From Clostridia bacterium (GTDB taxonomy: Bacteria > Bacillota > Clostridia > Oscillospirales > Acutalibacteraceae): DNA of 60,414 nt. Both the position numbers and the translations under genes were made by a program. The stretch is from positions 1 through 60,414 of the forward strand of contig JAFSFY010000061.1 of the NCBI GenBank assembly GCA_017434985.1. Reading direction: 5' to 3'. The notes beneath the pieces are model-generated. The model saw nothing but the letters and a program-made list of their open reading frames with translations. It was not told where the DNA came from and did not search any database. Positions 43,054-52,344 of the stretch are shown one piece after another (the first letter of the stretch is position 1; the number at the start of each line of letters is the position of its first letter).

Positions 43054-43055
43054 CC

Positions 43056-43796
43056 ATGCGAACACTCGGTGCGTCCCACGTGGGGCGCGTGCGCACCAGC
43101 AATCAAGATGCGTTTATTTGCGGCAGTCTCAGCGAAAAAGCATCGTTTGCGGTGGTGTGTGACGGTATGGGCGGTGCCAACGGCGGCAACGTTGCCAGCA
43201 GCATTGCGGTTCGGATGGTGGCCGACCGATTGGTGGATGACTATCGTGACGTGATGGACGAAAAAGCGATACACGCCCTTTTCGCGCAAGCCATTGACGA
43301 AGCGAACGAAGCCGTTTTTAACGTCTCAATGGAAAATATGGACTTGCGCGGTATGGGCACAACGGTGGTGGCGGCGATCGCTACCGAACAGCGTGTAAGT
43401 GTGGCCTATGTGGGTGACAGCCGTGCGTATATCGTCACTCATGATACGATCGAACAGATCACCAGCGATCACTCGGTTGTACAAGAGATGGTTGAGCAAG
43501 GTAAGATCACGCCCGAACAAGCCAAAACCCACCCGAAAAAGCACTTTTTGACGCGTGCGGTGGGTGTGGAAAGCGAAACGCAATGTGGTTTTGTTACCGT
43601 TCCGTTCCCGGAACAGGGTACGTTACTTTTGTGTACGGACGGTTTGAGCAATATGGTTGAAACGGATACCCTTCAATCGCTCATTCGCACGTTCCCCTTT
43701 GAAGAAATTCCCAACAAACTCATCAACACGGCCAATCTGGCGGGCGGCAGTGATAACATCACCGTTGTGGCATTGGTCGGAAACGAAAAGATGTAG
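43056..43796 (+). CDS. prpC: PP2C-family serine/threonine phosphatase
   Basis: Dephosphorylates targets of the partner kinase PrkC and the kinase itself. It is a metal-dependent PPM phosphatase of 246 residues with SNQDAF, VCDGMGGANGGNVAS, GMGTTVVAA, VGDSRAY, LLLCTDGLSNM and GGSDNITVV, the complete set of metal-binding aspartates. GGGAGGA precedes the ATG. It is 11 nt before the kinase gene. Confidence 0.95.
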   Translation: MRTLGASHVGRVRTSNQDAFICGSLSEKASFAVVCDGMGGANGGNVASSIAVRMVADRLVDDYRDVMDEKAIHALFAQAIDEANEAVFNVSMENMDLRGMGTTVVAAIATEQRVSVAYVGDSRAYIVTHDTIEQITSDHSVVQEMVEQGKITPEQAKTHPKKHFLTRAVGVESETQCGFVTVPFPEQGTLLLCTDGLSNMVETDTLQSLIRTFPFEEIPNKLINTANLAGGSDNITVVALVGNEKM

Positions 43797-43807
43797 GAGG
43801 TATGGAT

Positions 43808-45937
43808 ATGGATAAGTATATTGGCAAACGCTTGGACGGACGCTATGAGATTCGTGAAATAATCGGCGTTGGTGGTATGGCTTATGTGTATAAAGCCTAC
43901 GACAACATTGACAATCGCATTGTGGCGGTCAAAATTCTCAAAGAAGAATATTTGGCAAACGAGGAATTTACCCGTCGCTTTAAAAACGAATCCAAAGCGA
44001 TCGCGATTCTCTCGCATCCGAACATCGTCAAAGTGTACGACGTGAGTTTCGGCGAAAAAATGCAATACATCGTGATGGAGTGCGTGGACGGTATTACCCT
44101 CAAAGAGTATATCGACCAACAAAAAGAATTCAAATGGAAAGAAGCGGTGCACTTTACGGTGCAGATTTTGCGTGCGTTGCAACACGCACACGACAAAGGC
44201 ATCGTCCACCGCGACATCAAACCGCAAAACATTATGTTGCTGCCCGACGGCACCATCAAGGTAGCCGATTTTGGTATTGCGCGTTTCTCACGACAGGATA
44301 TCCGTACCACCCGTTCCACCGAAAAAGCGATTGGTTCGGTGCATTATATCAGTCCCGAACAAGCCAGAGGCGATATTACCGATGAAAAAGCCGACATTTA
44401 TTCGGTTGGTGTGATGCTGTACGAAATGCTCACCGGCAAACTGCCGTTTGAGGCGGAAAGCGCCGTGTCGGTGGCCATTATGCAACTGCAATCGGAAGCA
44501 AAACCCCCGCGGGAGATCGACCCGAACATCCCCGAAGGTCTCGAAGACATCACCGTCAAGGCGATGCAAAAAGACCCTTCCAAACGGTATCAATCGGCAG
44601 CGGAAATGCTCAACGATATTGATGAGTTTAAAAAGAATCCCAGTATTCATTTTGAGTACAAGTACTTTGTGGATGAAAGTCCCACGCGGTATATGGAAAC
44701 CATCACTCGCGTGAAGGGCGATTCTTCTGCGGATCCTCGTCCCACCGAACCGAAAGGGGAAAAGAGTGAGAAAAAACCGTTCCCCACTATTCCCGTGTTG
44801 TGCGCGGTGGCGGGTGCTTTCTTGCTGGTGGCTCTCATCTTTGTGGGCACCATTTTCGTTCCGAAGTTGTTCCCCGGTGCCGGCGGTGGTTCCGAGATTG
44901 TGGTGCCGAACTTTGTCGGCATGACGCTGGAGGAAGTGAATAGCAACGCGGAATGGAAAGAAGCCTTCACCTTCAAAGACCCCGTCCTGCAAGAATACAG
45001 TGAAGAGCCGGTCGGCACCATCATTAAGCAAGACTTGAAAGAGGGAACGCCGGTTAAAAAAGGCACCAAGACGATCACCTTGACGGTGAGCCGCGGTCCG
45101 CATATGGTGCGCGTTCCCGATGTGGTCGGTCAACACCGTGATCAAGCGGAAGCGGCTCTCAAAAATGCGGGATTCGACGTGAAATATATGCCTGAATCGA
45201 ACGACGAAGTGCAAGAAAATTTCGTCATTTCGCTCTCGCCGGCTGAGTATCCCAACGAACTCGTGTACGGTTCTGCCATCACGATGGTGGTCAGCACCGG
45301 CAGTGCGCCGGTGGAACCGGTGGAAGTGCCGGAAGTGATCAACCTTTCGCTTGAACAAGCCAAATCCCTGTTGCTTGCCAAAGGTTTTGTGGTCAATGAC
45401 AGCGACATTACCTACGTGAACAATGCGGGTGTCCCGAAAGATACGGTTGTGAAACAAAGCATTCTCGGCGGTCAAACAGCGGTGCCCGGTACCACCATTT
45501 CGCTGGAAGTCAGCACCGGCTACAAGGACGTGGAACTCCAGATTCCGCTTCCCAACAGTGAGTTGGCGGTCGATTTACGCGTGTACGTTGACGGTATTTT
45601 GAAAGATTCGCAAAACGGCGTGTTGCCGAACGTGCTTGGCGTTTGGAAGATCACGCTTGGCGAAGTGAAGAATTCCTACAACGTGCGTGTGGATATCGCG
45701 AAACACGGCAGTGGCACGTTTGAAAAATATGCCGAATATCAGGTGAACGGTTTGGACGGCAAAGCTACCGAACTGTATCGCGACGATAACGTGCTGAACA
45801 AGTACACCACCGTGGCGACCACCACGACAACGGCGGCCCCTACCACCACCACGACGACGACCCCCACCTCCACGGTCGAATCGGTTGTTTCGCCGGTGCC
45901 GACCACACCGTCGTCCACCGTCGGTGGGGAAGGATAA
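43808..45937 (+). CDS. prkC: PASTA-domain serine/threonine protein kinase
   Basis: A membrane kinase that senses peptidoglycan fragments or lipid II with extracellular PASTA domains and controls growth, division and germination. The N-terminal kinase has VHRDIKPQNIML (about 133), DFGIARFS and SPEQARGD; one transmembrane segment lies at about 330-352; three PASTA repeats follow (starting VPNFVGMTLEEV, VPDVVGQHRDQA and VPEVINLSLEQA); then comes a domain of about 90 residues and a Thr/Pro/Ser-rich tail. The second of two close ATGs (43808) is better spaced from AGGAGG. The length is 709 residues. Confidence 0.95.
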   Translation: MDKYIGKRLDGRYEIREIIGVGGMAYVYKAYDNIDNRIVAVKILKEEYLANEEFTRRFKNESKAIAILSHPNIVKVYDVSFGEKMQYIVMECVDGITLKEYIDQQKEFKWKEAVHFTVQILRALQHAHDKGIVHRDIKPQNIMLLPDGTIKVADFGIARFSRQDIRTTRSTEKAIGSVHYISPEQARGDITDEKADIYSVGVMLYEMLTGKLPFEAESAVSVAIMQLQSEAKPPREIDPNIPEGLEDITVKAMQKDPSKRYQSAAEMLNDIDEFKKNPSIHFEYKYFVDESPTRYMETITRVKGDSSADPRPTEPKGEKSEKKPFPTIPVLCAVAGAFLLVALIFVGTIFVPKLFPGAGGGSEIVVPNFVGMTLEEVNSNAEWKEAFTFKDPVLQEYSEEPVGTIIKQDLKEGTPVKKGTKTITLTVSRGPHMVRVPDVVGQHRDQAEAALKNAGFDVKYMPESNDEVQENFVISLSPAEYPNELVYGSAITMVVSTGSAPVEPVEVPEVINLSLEQAKSLLLAKGFVVNDSDITYVNNAGVPKDTVVKQSILGGQTAVPGTTISLEVSTGYKDVELQIPLPNSELAVDLRVYVDGILKDSQNGVLPNVLGVWKITLGEVKNSYNVRVDIAKHGSGTFEKYAEYQVNGLDGKATELYRDDNVLNKYTTVATTTTTAAPTTTTTTTPTSTVESVVSPVPTTPSSTVGGEG

Positions 45938-45941
45938 CCTC

Positions 45942-46823
45942 ATGAAAGAGGAACAACAAGGACGTTTACTGCAAGTGATCGGCGGCTTCTATTACGTAGA
46001 AGCCGCCGATACGGTATATGAATGCAAAGCACGCGGCATCCTGCGCCAACAAGGTATTTCGCCCGTTGCGGGTGATCGGGTGACTGTCACGGTATCCGAA
46101 AACGGCAAAGGTGTGGTGGAGGGCGTGTTGCCCCGTCGCAACGTATTGGTGCGCCCGCCGGTGGCCAATTTGGACTGCTTGGCGATCGTGGTTTCACTCA
46201 CGCAACCGCGTCCGCATCTGCTGCTGGTGGATAAGATGATCGCGTTGGCGGAACATCACGACATCGAGCCCATCGTTATCGTTACCAAAACCGATTTGGA
46301 TGCTGAACCCTTCCCGATCGACGTGTACCGAAACGCCGGTTTTTCGGTGTTTTCCACCACCGTTAGTGACCCGACGAGCGTTGCTTCGCTTAAAGAATAT
46401 CTGCGCGGTAAAGCAACGGCTTTTACGGGCAACTCCGGTGTGGGAAAATCCACGTTGCTGAATTTGTTGGATCCATCGCTGATGCGCGAAACGGGGGAGA
46501 TCAGTCAAAAGCTCGGGCGTGGTCGTCACACGACCCGTTCGGCGGTGTTGATTCCTTTATTGGATGGCGGTTATTGGGTGGATACGCCCGGCTTTTCGTC
46601 GTTGGATACCGAGCGGGTGGCGGTGCTGGACAAAGAATCGGTCGGCAACTGTTTCCGCGAATTTGACGAGTATGCGACGCAGTGTCGGTTCACGGGCTGC
46701 TCCCATGTGAGCGAACCCGATTGTGCCGTGCGAAATGCCGTGGAACGTGGCGCAATCGCCGGGTCGCGTTATGACAGTTACGTGGCGATGTACAAAGAAG
46801 CCCAAAAACGCAAACAATGGTAA
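45942..46823 (+). CDS. rsgA: Ribosome small-subunit-dependent GTPase RsgA
   Basis: A circularly permuted GTPase that checks 30S maturation. The order is typical: an N-terminal OB domain, then the G4 motif TKTDL before the P-loop GNSGVGKSTLLN, then DTPGFSSLD, and a C-terminal zinc motif with CRFTGCSHVSEPDC. ATG 45942 gives 293 residues and has GGGGAAGGA upstream. In Bacillus rpe and thiN follow; here the block ends at a terminator. Confidence 0.95.
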   Translation: MKEEQQGRLLQVIGGFYYVEAADTVYECKARGILRQQGISPVAGDRVTVTVSENGKGVVEGVLPRRNVLVRPPVANLDCLAIVVSLTQPRPHLLLVDKMIALAEHHDIEPIVIVTKTDLDAEPFPIDVYRNAGFSVFSTTVSDPTSVASLKEYLRGKATAFTGNSGVGKSTLLNLLDPSLMRETGEISQKLGRGRHTTRSAVLIPLLDGGYWVDTPGFSSLDTERVAVLDKESVGNCFREFDEYATQCRFTGCSHVSEPDCAVRNAVERGAIAGSRYDSYVAMYKEAQKRKQW

Positions 46824-46830
46824 AACAGAC

Positions 46831-46868
46831 GAGCGAAAACGCAATACGGCGTTTTCGCTCATTTTTTG
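46831..46868 (+). terminator. Terminator after rsgA
   Basis: A 12-bp stem GAGCGAAAACGC/GCGTTTTCGCTC with a 6-nt loop followed by ATTTTTT. Confidence 0.92.
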
Positions 46869-46927
46869 TTTTCTACCAAAAAATTGTGACAAAAGTAAAA
46901 AAACACCCACTTTTTTTCACTTTTCCC

Positions 46928-46956
46928 TTGAAAAATAGACAAGAATTGTGTACAAT
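46928..46956 (+). promoter_or_regulatory. Promoter of the PucR-type regulator and ftsEX module
   Basis: TTGAAA (46928-46933), 17 nt, TACAAT (46951-46956), about 100 nt before the regulator start. Its -10 box is inside the first of two operator-like palindromes. Confidence 0.7.
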
Positions 46957-46978
46957 TAGTTTGTATATGTGTACATAT
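46945..46978. promoter_or_regulatory. Paired operator-like palindromes
   Basis: ATTGT-GT-ACAAT (46945-46956) and ATATGT-GT-ACATAT (46965-46978) share the core TGTGTACA. Their centres are 21 bp apart, two helical turns, so two dimers would bind on the same DNA face. The first covers the -10 box, as in repression. Confidence 0.6.
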
Positions 46979-47056
46979 ATCTATATCTTGTGCTTGCCCT
47001 TGTCGTAACAGTTCATTTTGAAAGGCTGACATTCAGCCGTGTAGAGGAGAGTAACT

Positions 47057-48142
47057 ATGGCGAATCGGTTGTTTTTGGGAATCATCAATCAAATGAAGGA
47101 AGCGATTGACCGCACGATCGGCGTAATGGACGATACGTGTACCGTCATCGCGTGCAGTGATTTGAGCCGTATGGGCGAAAGCAGCGAAGCTCTTTCCGTG
47201 GAAATGTCGGCCGGTCAAGAACTGTTTGTGTTTGAAGGTTACACCTACAAAACGTTCGGTTCCCGTCTCAGCGGCGATTATGTTGCTTTTGTGGAAGGCA
47301 ACGACGAAATGGCCGCCCGTTACGTGAATTTGCTGACCATCACGCTTGATAGTGTGAAGCAATATTACGACGAGAAATACGATCGCGCCAATTTCATTAA
47401 AAACGTGATTTTGGACAACATTTTGCCGGGCGATATTTACCTCAAGGCGCGCGAGTTGCATTTCAACAATGACGCCTCTCGCGTGGTGTTGCTTGTGCAT
47501 ATTCAAAACCGTACCGAAGTTTCGGTGTTTGACGTGCTGCGCAATTTGTTTCCCGACAAGAATAAAGACTTCATTATCAGCATCAGCGAGAGTGATATTG
47601 CCGTAGTGAAAGAAATTCGTCCCAACACCGAATCCAAGGATTTGGAAAAATTAGCGCAATCCATTTCGGATACGCTCGGCGGTGAGTTCTATACTCGTTG
47701 CAGCGTCGGTATCGGCACCGCAACGGAAGGCATCAAAAACTTGGCTCGCTCTTTCAAAGAGGCGCAGGTTGCGTTGGAGGTCGGGAAAGTATTTGATACC
47801 GAAAAATCCATCATCAGTTACGATAACCTCGGCGTGGCGCGTCTGATTTATCAGTTGCCTACTACCTTGTGCGATATGTTCCTCAAAGAGGTGTTTAAGC
47901 GCGATTCGGTCGATTCGCTCGATCAAGAAACGCTCTTCACCATTCAGAAATTCTTTGAGAACAACTTGAACGTTTCCGAAACGTCGCGCAAATTGTTCGT
48001 GCATCGCAACACGCTCGTGTATCGTTTGGAAAAAATCAAACGCATCACCGGTTTGGATCTGCGTGAGTTTGACGATGCCATCATCTTCAAAGTGGCCTTG
48101 ATGGTGAAAAAATACTTGAACGCCAATCCTGTCAAGTATTAA
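47057..48142 (+). CDS. PucR/CdaR-type transcriptional regulator
   Basis: A 361-residue regulator. The C-terminal helix-turn-helix of the PucR type is clear: LFTIQKFFENNLNVSETSRKLFVHRNTLVYRLEKIKRITG (about residues 295-335, broken here only by family spacing). The central part (RCSVGIGTATEGIKNLARSFKEAQVALEVG) matches the GGDEF-like domain of CdaR proteins. The N-terminal third is probably a sensor domain without a recognisable ligand. It is 84 nt before ftsE in the same direction. Paired palindromes at its promoter suggest that it regulates itself. Confidence 0.85.
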   Translation: MANRLFLGIINQMKEAIDRTIGVMDDTCTVIACSDLSRMGESSEALSVEMSAGQELFVFEGYTYKTFGSRLSGDYVAFVEGNDEMAARYVNLLTITLDSVKQYYDEKYDRANFIKNVILDNILPGDIYLKARELHFNNDASRVVLLVHIQNRTEVSVFDVLRNLFPDKNKDFIISISESDIAVVKEIRPNTESKDLEKLAQSISDTLGGEFYTRCSVGIGTATEGIKNLARSFKEAQVALEVGKVFDTEKSIISYDNLGVARLIYQLPTTLCDMFLKEVFKRDSVDSLDQETLFTIQKFFENNLNVSETSRKLFVHRNTLVYRLEKIKRITGLDLREFDDAIIFKVALMVKKYLNANPVKY

Positions 48143-48235
48143 GTTGTCGGTGGGCATTTCCAATATATGTGGGTTGCCCCGCCGGTACGGTTCGTGTAAA
48201 ATGAAGATAGTCGAAAAGGACAGGAGGTGCGTTTT

Positions 48236-48925
48236 TTGATCGAGTTTAGAGGCGTACATAAACGGTACGATACCGGCATTGAGGCCTTGAAAGGCGTGGA
48301 TATTAAAATTGACGCCGGTGAATTTGTGTTTATCGTCGGTGCATCCGGCGCCGGTAAGAGCACCTTTTTAAAACTCATCACGCGTGAAGAGGTGGCCAAC
48401 TCCGGTGAGGTCATCGTCAGTAATTTTAAATTATCCAAGCTCAAAAAACGCCAAATTCCGTATTTGCGCCGTTCGATGGGCATTGTGTTTCAAGATTTCC
48501 GCCTCATCGATACGATGACGGTGTATGATAACGTCGCGTTCGCCATGCGTGTGGTGGGCGCTTCCCAAAAAGATATTCGCAAGCGTATCCCGTACGTGTT
48601 GGGATTGGTCGGTTTGCAAAACAAATCCAAGGCTTACCCGATGGAACTGTCCGGCGGTGAACAGCAGCGTGTCGGTTTGGCACGTGCGCTTGTCAACAAC
48701 CCGTCCATGATCGTGGCGGACGAGCCGACGGGAAACATCGACCCCGATATGTCGTACGAAATTATGGAATTGCTCACCGAGATCAATCGTCGCGGCACGA
48801 CGGTCATTATCGTCACGCACGAACGGGATTTGGTGAAAGCCTTCCAACGCCGCGTCATTGAAATTCGCGACGGCCTCGTTGTTTCCGACACCAAGGATGA
48901 GGAGGTGGCGTCGTATGAGATTTAA
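48236..48925 (+). CDS. ftsE: Cell division ATP-binding protein FtsE
   Basis: The ATPase of the FtsEX complex, which drives peptidoglycan hydrolases at the division site or side wall. Walker A is GASGAGKSTFLKL, the Q-loop is VFQDFRLI, the signature is LSGGEQQRVGLARAL and Walker B is MIVADEPTGN. The start is TTG at 48236: AGGAGGTG (48222-48229) is correctly spaced from it, while an upstream GTG (48227) is part of that site. This gives the usual 229 residues. It overlaps ftsX by 11 nt. Confidence 0.95.
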   Translation: MIEFRGVHKRYDTGIEALKGVDIKIDAGEFVFIVGASGAGKSTFLKLITREEVANSGEVIVSNFKLSKLKKRQIPYLRRSMGIVFQDFRLIDTMTVYDNVAFAMRVVGASQKDIRKRIPYVLGLVGLQNKSKAYPMELSGGEQQRVGLARALVNNPSMIVADEPTGNIDPDMSYEIMELLTEINRRGTTVIIVTHERDLVKAFQRRVIEIRDGLVVSDTKDEEVASYEI

Positions 48926-49799
48926 TATGTTTCGCTATCTCGTCAAAGAGGGCTACCGCAGTTTGCGGAAGAATTTGTTTATGTCGGCGGCGTCCATCTT
49001 GGTTCTCGTTTGCTGTTTGCTGATTACCGGTTGTGCGTATTTGGTTTTTGAAAACGTCAACCACGGTTTTGAATGGGCCTATCAACAAAACATTGTAGTG
49101 GCGTATTCCCAAAAAGGGTCCACATCGGAACAAAACACAGCCATTCAAACCGCGATCGGCGGAATGGACAATGTTTCTGAAGTGATCTTCGAATCCAAAG
49201 AAGCATTGCTTGAACGCTACAGTGCCGAGTTTGGTGAGCTGTTGGACGATTTGAAAGAGGACAATCCCCTGCAAGATGCATTCATTGTCCGCTTGAAGGA
49301 TCTCTCTTTGTTTGATGCCACGGTGACGGCGATTGAAGCTGTCGAAGGGGTCGACTCGGTCGATTATAACGCCGATTTGTCCGCGATGTTGGTGAAAATA
49401 CGGGACGTGGTGCTTCATATCGGTGCCTGGATCATTTTGCTGTTATTGCTGGTATCACTGTTTATCATTGCCAACACCATTAAACTGACGGTGTACACCC
49501 GTCGTTTGGAGATCCACATTATGCGTTCGGTCGGTGCGACCGCGTGGTTCATTCGCTTCCCCTTTATGATCGAAGGCGCCTTGCTTGGCACCACGGCGGG
49601 GACGTTGGCCTACGGATTGGTGTTTGGTGTGTATCAAGTGGTTTGCCACTATTTCCCCAAAACGGCCATGTTCCAACTGATCTCGTTTGCTGACGTGTGG
49701 TTCACGTTGTTGATCGGTTTCTTGGCGGGCGGTATGGTGGTCGGTCTGCTCGGCAGTACCATTTCCACCGGTCGCTACTTAAAAGAACAAACCGAATGA
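48915..49799 (+). CDS. ftsX: Cell division protein FtsX
   Basis: The membrane half of FtsEX, 294 residues. Four transmembrane segments are visible: one near the N-terminus (SAASILVLVCCLLITGCAYL), a large extracellular loop of about 130 residues that should bind the hydrolase partner, then IILLLLLVSLFIIANTI, GALLGTTAGTLAYGLVFGV and a C-terminal one (LIGFLAGGMVVGLLGS). AGGAGGT precedes the ATG. Two M23 hydrolases with coiled coils follow, the expected partners of its loop. Confidence 0.95.
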   Translation: MRFNMFRYLVKEGYRSLRKNLFMSAASILVLVCCLLITGCAYLVFENVNHGFEWAYQQNIVVAYSQKGSTSEQNTAIQTAIGGMDNVSEVIFESKEALLERYSAEFGELLDDLKEDNPLQDAFIVRLKDLSLFDATVTAIEAVEGVDSVDYNADLSAMLVKIRDVVLHIGAWIILLLLLVSLFIIANTIKLTVYTRRLEIHIMRSVGATAWFIRFPFMIEGALLGTTAGTLAYGLVFGVYQVVCHYFPKTAMFQLISFADVWFTLLIGFLAGGMVVGLLGSTISTGRYLKEQTE

Positions 49800-49823
49800 T
49801 TTTGTAAAAAGGAGGCATACACA

Positions 49824-51056
49824 ATGGGTCGTTCGTGTGCAAAACGGTTTTCGATAAAAGTATGGGCGCTGTGTGCGGCAACGGCCTTGTTGTTGGCAAT
49901 GCCCCTACTGTGTTCTTCCTCGGTTGCGGCGGACGAAGTTGCCGACAAGCGCAACGAGATCGCCCAACTGAAAGAGGAACAAAAACAACTCGAAGCGAGT
50001 ATGAAAGACCTCGGTGACGATATTGACAGTCAGCAAGCCAAGGTCAGCCAACTCAATAAAAAGGTGAAAAACCTTGAAAAGCAGATCGAAGCGTACGAAA
50101 CGCAGATCGGTCTTCTTGACAAACAAATTGCCGCGCAAGATAAGCGAATCGAAGAATTGAACACTGAGATCAAGAGTAAAGAAGACTTGATGCTCGCCAT
50201 TCTCACTAAGCTTAAAAAGCGTGCTGCCGCCATCACCAAAACGGGAAACTATTCCGCCTTTCAGATGTTATTCGATACCGAAAAATACGAGGATTACCTG
50301 CTGAAATCGCAGATTTTGGAATGTGTTGCCGCACATGATGAGGGGCTTATCGACCAAGCGGAAGAAGAAAAACGCGGCATTGCCCAAAAGCGCGGGGAAG
50401 TGGAGGCGGAGAAAGAGAAGACTCTCGCCGACAAAGCCGAGCAAGAGACCTTGAAAGGTGAACTTGACGGACAATTTACCTCGCTTGATAAACTTTACAC
50501 ACAAGCGTATAACGAGCAGGTGGCTCTGGAAAAGAAAATGGGCACCTACGAGGCACGCCAAGCCAAACTGAAAAAAGCTGAGGAAGAACTCGAAAAAGAG
50601 ATCGAGGCACTTCTCAACACGGAAACTTCCGCTACCTACGGCGGCAAAATGTATTGGCCCGTGCCGGCGGTGAAAATGATTTCGTGTACGTATGGGCAAA
50701 AACCAACCTATTTTCACGGCGGCACCGACATTTGGGGTCCCGGCATTTTGAAAAAGCCCATTATCGCTTCGGCAGACGGTGTGGTTGTCAAATCGGTTAA
50801 GATGCATTACAGTTACGGTAACTACGTGATGATCGACCACGGTTTGGACGAAAAGGGTCGCCGTATTATGACATTGTATGCTCATATGTATTCTGCACCC
50901 TCCGTTTCCGAGGGCCAGCAGGTCACCGGCGGAAAAACGCAGTTGGGCTTAGTGGGCTCCACCGGCAACTCTACCGGCCCGCACCTGCACTTTGAAGTGC
51001 GTGTAGACGGTAAACGTGTTGACCCTGTCGGTCAAGGGTACATCAAAAAACCATAA
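49824..51056 (+). CDS. Coiled-coil M23 murein hydrolase (EnvC-like), first copy
   Basis: A secreted 410-residue protein: signal peptide (residues about 1-36, ending SSSVAADE), a long coiled coil (about 37-270) and a C-terminal LytM/M23 domain. Zinc ligands are intact: HGGTDIWG (HxGxD), YAHM, and GPHLHFEV (HLH). It is located directly after ftsX, as for EnvC-, CwlO- and PcsB-like partners that FtsEX activates. AAGGAGG precedes the ATG. It is a close paralog of the next gene. Confidence 0.92.
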   Translation: MGRSCAKRFSIKVWALCAATALLLAMPLLCSSSVAADEVADKRNEIAQLKEEQKQLEASMKDLGDDIDSQQAKVSQLNKKVKNLEKQIEAYETQIGLLDKQIAAQDKRIEELNTEIKSKEDLMLAILTKLKKRAAAITKTGNYSAFQMLFDTEKYEDYLLKSQILECVAAHDEGLIDQAEEEKRGIAQKRGEVEAEKEKTLADKAEQETLKGELDGQFTSLDKLYTQAYNEQVALEKKMGTYEARQAKLKKAEEELEKEIEALLNTETSATYGGKMYWPVPAVKMISCTYGQKPTYFHGGTDIWGPGILKKPIIASADGVVVKSVKMHYSYGNYVMIDHGLDEKGRRIMTLYAHMYSAPSVSEGQQVTGGKTQLGLVGSTGNSTGPHLHFEVRVDGKRVDPVGQGYIKKP

Positions 51057-51062
51057 ACTCAT

Positions 51063-51089
51063 ACAGCCCACGGACAGTCTGTGGGCTGT
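51063..51089 (+). other. Intercistronic hairpin between the two M23 genes
   Basis: A 9-bp stem ACAGCCCAC/GTGGGCTGT with no real T-tract. It could lower expression of the second copy or stabilise the upstream message. Confidence 0.55.
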
Positions 51090-51119
51090 TGTGCTTTGTT
51101 GCGAACGGGAGGGAACGCA

Positions 51120-52334
51120 ATGCAAATGGGAAAACGGTTGGCGGCATGGTTGTCGGTTGCGGCGGCTGTGGCGGTGATGTTGACACCGTGCGCCGTTACG
51201 GCAGAATCCGTCGACGATAAGCGAGACGAACTTGCCGACCTGCGTGACGAGCAACAAGAGTTGGAAGAAGCCATCAGTAATTTGACCGACAGCGTCGAAG
51301 ATCAACAATTAAAAGTTTCCAAATTAAACGCACAAGTGAAAAATTTGGAAGATCAATTGACGGCGTATGAAGAAACGATCGCGTCGATTGACAGAGAAAT
51401 TGCGGAAAAAGAAGAACGCATTTTCACCCTCAATCAGGAGATCGTTGTCAAAGAACGATTGATGGAAGCCATCCTCCAAAAACTCAAAAAACGCGTGGCC
51501 GCCATCGCCAAAACGGGGAATTATTCCTCTTTCCAACTGTTGATGAGCACCGCGGATTATGAGGATTATTTGTTAAAATCGAACGTACTGTCCCGCATCA
51601 GTGATCACGATCAGCAATTGATCGCACAAGCAGAACGTGAGAAAGCGATCATTACGCAAAAGCGACGGGAAGTGGAGCAAGAACGCGAAGCGGCCATCGC
51701 CGCCAAAGAGGAACAAGAACAGCTGAAAGGTGAAGTGGATGAGCAGTTCAATAAATTGGAAGTGCTCTATCAAACAGCCTACCAAGAAAAAGTGAATCTC
51801 GAAAAGAAACTCGGCACCTATGAGAAGCAACAAGAACGGTTGCGCCAGGCGGAAGAAGCCGTGTTGAAAGAGATCGAAGAGATGCTCAACACAGAAGACG
51901 GGAAGACGGTGGGCAACTACAACGGCACGATGGTGTGGCCGGTTCCCTCCGTCAACCAAATCTCTTGCACGTACGGACAAAAGAGCGACTATTTTCATTG
52001 GGGCACCGATATTTGGGGCCCGGGCATTGTGAAGGATCCCATTTACGCGGCGGCCGACGGCGTTGTCGTGAAAGCGAAGTGGAACGATAGCTGGGGTTGG
52101 TATACGATGATTGACCACGGTGTCAACAGTAACGGCGTGCGCGTGATGACGTTGTATGCCCATATGTATCAACCGGCTTTCGTGTCGGTCGGGCAAACGG
52201 TTGAGGCAGGGAAGACCCCGCTCGGTATCGTGGGCAATACGGGCAACTCCAAAGGTGCCCACCTGCATTTTGAAGTATACGAAGACGGGCGCCGTGTGGA
52301 CGCCATTGCCAAAGGCTATATTGCCAAACCGTAG
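51120..52334 (+). CDS. Coiled-coil M23 murein hydrolase (EnvC-like), second copy
   Basis: A 404-residue secreted paralog of the gene before it, with the same layout: signal peptide (about 1-28), coiled coil (about 29-265) and an M23 domain with HWGTDIWG, YAHM and GAHLHFEV. The catalytic domains are very similar and the coiled coils share many blocks, for example a Tyr-Glu-Asp-Tyr-Leu-Leu-Lys-Ser segment. Both look catalytically complete. ATG 51120 is chosen because CGGGAGGGA lies just before it; an in-frame GTG at 51081 is inside the hairpin. A tandem duplication is the simplest origin. Confidence 0.92.
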   Translation: MQMGKRLAAWLSVAAAVAVMLTPCAVTAESVDDKRDELADLRDEQQELEEAISNLTDSVEDQQLKVSKLNAQVKNLEDQLTAYEETIASIDREIAEKEERIFTLNQEIVVKERLMEAILQKLKKRVAAIAKTGNYSSFQLLMSTADYEDYLLKSNVLSRISDHDQQLIAQAEREKAIITQKRREVEQEREAAIAAKEEQEQLKGEVDEQFNKLEVLYQTAYQEKVNLEKKLGTYEKQQERLRQAEEAVLKEIEEMLNTEDGKTVGNYNGTMVWPVPSVNQISCTYGQKSDYFHWGTDIWGPGIVKDPIYAAADGVVVKAKWNDSWGWYTMIDHGVNSNGVRVMTLYAHMYQPAFVSVGQTVEAGKTPLGIVGNTGNSKGAHLHFEVYEDGRRVDAIAKGYIAKP

Positions 52335-52344
52335 AGGTGAGTAT

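Noticed and set aside
46945-46978. The TGTGTACA palindromes as a riboswitch or RNA hairpin
   Set aside because: The arms are 5-6 bp and AT-rich, and the first overlaps the -10 box, so a DNA operator explains them better.
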